Assembly: GCA_046727435.1 (NCBI GenBank)
Contig: JBKPCR010000127.1
Coordinates: 1-14,482, forward strand
Direction of reading: 5' to 3'
DNA: 14,482 nt
From: CAVPRW01 sp046727435 [NCBI: bacterium]
GTDB lineage: Bacteria > Tectomicrobia > Entotheonellia > J063
Position 1 is the first letter of the stretch. Each line of letters begins with the position of its first letter. Of this stretch, positions 11,799 through 14,482 are shown piece after piece. The position numbers and the translations under genes were made by a program. The notes under the pieces are model-generated. The model searched no databases. It saw only the letters and a list, made by a program, of their open reading frames with translations, and was not told the origin of the DNA.

Positions 11799-13478
11799 TT
11801 AACAGAGCACCGTCTGGCGGGACAATGGACGGGGCGCCAGCTGAGCAAAGTGGCCGGGCGGCCGCCGGCGTTCGCCTAATAGGTCACCCCAGAGCCAGGC
11901 GATCACTCGGACCACATTCATCGCGGTGGCATTGAGGAGCTGCTGGAGGTGCGTGCGCGCCACCCCCAGGTATCGACTCCGGCGGAGATCAAAGCGCCGG
12001 ATCCCTTGCGAGAGGCTACTCTCCACCCCTGCCCGCAGCGCATACTGGGCTTTGAACTGCGGTGTCCCCTGGCGCTGCCGCGCAGCTTGGAGCGCCTCAT
12101 GGTGGACTTGTGGGCTGACCGTGAGCTGGCGGGGGGCTGCTTGGGCGGAAGTGCACTCCCGGCGGGCGGGACACGCACGACACGTGGCCCCGTCAAACCG
12201 GATGCGAATGACCGGGTCGCCCGACACATCATGTCCCGGCCGCCAGTGGACACTGGCGTGGCCTTGGGGACAGCGGGCCTGCTGAGCCTCCTAATCGATG
12301 ACAAAGGCCTGCAGGTCATCGCCGTTCCCTTCCCGCCGTTGCCGGCTGTAGGACCCAAATGGCGGACCCACCACATCGATCTGATGCTGAACCTGGGCGG
12401 TGACCAGTAAGTCTGCGTCCACATAGCCGCTGTCGAGTAAGTGGGTCCCAGGAAGGAGATCCCGATCGGCCAAGTCCTGTTGGATGGCGGGGCCCATGAC
12501 GCGATCTTGCGTGGTCGCTGGCGTCGTCATTACCTGCGTGATGAGATTGGGGTGGTCGGCATCGCAGGTCTCCGTCAGATGGACCTTATCGCCCACCCAC
12601 TCGACCTCGCGTGTCGTGCTGTAGCGGGCCTCCGGGTCATAGGGGGAGGCGATGAGTTCCGCGGGGGAGGGCCTGTCTTTGCCCTCGCGCCCGCTCAAGC
12701 GCCCGTTGACCTCGATGTACGGCTCAGCCCAGACCTGCGGTAGCGTTTTGACAGCTGGCATCTCCTGCAACCAGGGCTGCTCGACAGCCGTAGCAACCGC
12801 GTGGAGCAGGGTCTGACCATCGGCCCCGATGACCGCCGCCAACGCCTTACGGGCCGCTGCCGTCTTGGGCCGCTGATCGTTCTCCACCCGACGGCTATAG
12901 CGGTCATCCCATTCCCGGGGGGCCAAGGCCTGCAGCCATGCCGGCGCCACAATCGCCCGGCTGTTCAGCGCGGCGCGCAGCGTCTCTCCCACACGCTCGA
13001 GCCGATGGAGGATGCGACTGGCCGCCACCACAGACGTGGAGTCCGTGCGCTGGCGGCCGCGAGTTGTGAGGAGCCCCGGCGTTCGCGCCAGCGTCAGTAG
13101 GGCATCCCGCAGGTGGGATGCCGCCTCCCCGGCGACCAGCCGCGGGCGGAACTCGCTCCGCACGGGATGGTGGAAGCCGGGATCGGCGAGTTCCAACCCG
13201 AGGACGTAGTTCCAATCAATGCGGCTGCGGACGGCATCCGCGGCTTGGCGCTCGGAGAAGCCTTCGGCAAACTGGAGAACGGTGACCAGAGCCAGGCGCG
13301 CCGGTGCTTCTGCGGGGTGACCGCGCCTCGGGAAGAGCGCCGCGAACTGCGCGTCCTGGTAGATAGTGCCACGACGGTCGGCTACCTGCATGTAGAGGTT
13401 CCCGCGAGGGAACGCGGCACGGGCCATCCGCTGGGTTTCGTCAGGGATCGGATCGGCGGCTTGGGGGTGTAGGGACAT
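11799..13478 (-). pseudogene. IS1182-family transposase, split by an in-frame TAG
   Basis: The frame from ATG 13478 (AAGGAGG six bases upstream) covers 559 positions, a normal IS1182 length. A TAG at 12293-12291 (position 396) cuts it into 395 and 163 codons. Before the stop: DUF772 region with LVTVLQFAEGFSERQAADAV, first acid D146 in RQRTDSTSV, second D349 in LLDSGYVDADL. After it, in the same frame: EAQQARCPQGH, a cysteine cluster CRACPARREC, and GVESSLSQGIRRFDLRRSRY with the third acid at about E486. At the TAG the family normally has Trp (FVIDWE), so one G-to-A change explains it. Without read-through the protein lacks the third acid and is inactive. I could not find matching terminal repeats, so the element borders are undefined. 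Confidence 0.9.
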
Positions 13479-13620
13479 GTGGGGGCCTCCTTCCGTATAG
13501 ATTTGAGTATCAGGAAAGAGGATCCTCTCGTAATTGTCGAACTACTGTCGTCCAAATATCTTCCTGCGGCTTCGAGACAAATTCGCCACCAGTGTCTGTT
13601 CTGACGCGGTTTGCAACCAC
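13479..13620. other. spacer with 12-bp palindrome
   Basis: Between the IS1182 gene start and the sulfatase fragment. AGAGGATCCTCT at 13517-13528 is a perfect palindrome. One end of the IS must lie here but was not located. Confidence 0.4.
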
Positions 13621-14256
13621 CTACCCACCTTGAGTGCCCTTCTGGAGCGACTCCAGCGCCTGATCGATGCTGAAGCTGCCGGGCTTCTGGCTGGGTGGGA
13701 ACTCCTTGAAGGTGCCAAGGAATTTGCCCACGTATTGCTGCGCCGGGACCATCACAAACAAGTGCTCCACACGCCAGCGCTCGTAGTCCATGCCTTCATG
13801 GTCCGCGGTCTCGAAGGGATCGCTGCGCAGGTTGAAGAGCTTTGGCAACCGCAGCGAGACAAAAGGCTCCTGCCAGACATTGAAGCCGTGCTCGCGTTGC
13901 TCGGCGAAGACGATCTTCCACTGGTCATAGCGCAGGCCCACGAGCGAGCCGTCGTCGACGAAGTAGATGAACTCGCGACGCGGACTCGGCGATTTCCCGG
14001 CCAGGGCGTCGGTGATATTATACCCATCCAGATGCACCTTGAAGGTCTTGCCGCCGACCGTCATGCCTGTCAAGAGTTTGTCCTTGACGTCCGGGTCACC
14101 CGCCGCCGCCAGCAGCGTGGGGAGCATGTCTTCATGCGCGAAGATGTCGTTGAACACCGTGCCGGGCTTGATCACGCCGGGCCAGCGGATGGCGCAGGGC
14201 ACACGATAGCCACCCTCCCAATTGGCTATTTTTGCCCAACCCCCGAACGTGTAAAA
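13621..14256 (-). pseudogene. arylsulfatase, C-terminal fragment
   Basis: The open frame runs from just after a TGA at 14259-14257 to TAG at 13623-13621. Sulfatase-like sequence starts at NWEGGYRVPCAIRWPGVIKP (about 14230) and continues through EDMLPTLLAAAGDPDV, HLDGYNITDALAG, REFIYFVDDGSLVGLRYDQW, LFNLRSDPFETAD and VPAQQYVGKFLGTFKEFPP to the usual C-terminus. Arylsulfatases are about 500 residues; roughly the first 60 percent is missing, including the Cys/Ser that becomes formylglycine, so no activity is possible. GTG 14202 could start translation (GGGAGG eight bases before it), but it falls inside the conserved GGYRVP motif and so is not the natural start. The break lies near 14230, close to the transposon-like end at 14283. 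Confidence 0.88.
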
Positions 14257-14282
14257 TCAGCTCAGCCTTAAACTAGAGAAGC

Positions 14283-14482
14283 TGTCATGGAGTGCCAGTT
14301 AGAGAGACTTTGCCGTAAATGCCTCTTTTAGGAGAAGTTAGAAAGATCAGCATCAATCAACACGCGGGTCATAGAGGCTTCTTTCGGCAGGTCTCAGGCC
14401 TCTTTTTCGGCAAAGTTCACTCCACAGTGGCATTCAAAACACCTGTCAGGGCTGCAAAAGTACTATGTGGCACTGTATGACA
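14283..14482. mobile_element. transposon end or 200-bp miniature element with TGTCAT...ATGACA termini
   Basis: TGTCATGGAGTGCCAGTTAG (from 14283) and, inverted, TGTCATACAGTGCCACATAG (from 14482 leftward) are imperfect terminal repeats. The motif CGGCAAAGT followed by TGGCA recurs: reverse-oriented at 14283-14315, then forward at 14408-14435 and 14452-14482, with a weaker copy at 14385-14400. Several transposase-binding repeats at each end plus TGT...ACA tips are known from Tn7-, Tn402- and Mu-like elements. No gene lies inside; a short AGAGGC/GCCTCT hairpin with five T (14373-14407) is present. It could be a miniature element complete in 200 bp, or just one end at the border of the assembled sequence. 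Confidence 0.55.

Noticed and set aside
2326-12293. Genetic code with TAG reassigned to an amino acid
   Set aside because: At least six genes in the window end properly at TAG with families of expected length, including umuD directly before umuC.
11760-13560. Terminal inverted repeats for the IS1182 element
   Set aside because: Comparing both flanks by eye gave no convincing inverted match, so no element borders are claimed.
14373-14407. Intrinsic terminator (AGAGGC/GCCTCT plus five T)
   Set aside because: The 19-base loop and short stem are weak, and no gene ends nearby; the sequence is better explained as part of repeated transposon-end motifs.

Overview
The window looks like an accessory (genomic-island) stretch of a moderately GC-rich bacterium. 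I cannot fix the lineage. The gene set (umuDC, PRC-barrel protein, IS1595- and IS1182-family elements, Tn3 and sulfatase remnants) fits Pseudomonadota or Nitrospirota-like genomes, with low confidence. No rRNA, tRNA or CRISPR array is visible. Base composition shifts sharply: AT-rich at about 500-1000 and after 14240, very GC-rich from 6255 to 10200.

Left part (1-2163): the N-terminal part of a DUF6635-like protein runs off the left edge. Next come a 343-bp miniature element with 34-bp inverted repeats starting GGGG, a frameshifted small gene, and an intact PRC-barrel protein. SOS part (2164-3918): a umuD-umuC operon on the minus strand. umuD is intact, with a palindrome inside its putative promoter. 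umuC carries an in-frame TAG just after the beta-clamp motif, while its C-terminal domain is preserved beyond the stop.

Mobile-element graveyard (3970-6200): a complete IS1595-type IS (23-bp TIRs, no target duplication) abuts a 40-codon remnant of an rve integrase. This is followed by the 3' end of a Tn3-family transposase and a candidate Tn3 terminal repeat.

GC-rich cargo (6220-8644): a TetR regulator, then a MOSC-domain protein and an alpha/beta hydrolase with an Asp nucleophile. Near-identical palindromes sit at the same distance from the -10 boxes of tetR and of the MOSC gene, so TetR probably represses both. An intrinsic terminator separates the two units. Next (8661-10221) are a pentapeptide-repeat lipoprotein and a small HTH/zinc-knuckle protein on the minus strand. 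Divergent from them is a 145-residue protein of unknown function that carries a clamp-binding-like QLPLF tail and a hairpin-rich leader.

Right part (10330-14482): a decayed second copy of the small gene from the left part, an EamA/DMT exporter, and an IS1182-family transposase gene split by an in-frame TAG between its second and third catalytic acids. Then come a 5'-truncated arylsulfatase and, at the very edge, a 200-bp block bounded by TGTCAT/ATGACA with several repeated end motifs, resembling the ends of transposons with multiple transposase-binding sites.

All homology statements come from recall of families, not from database searches.
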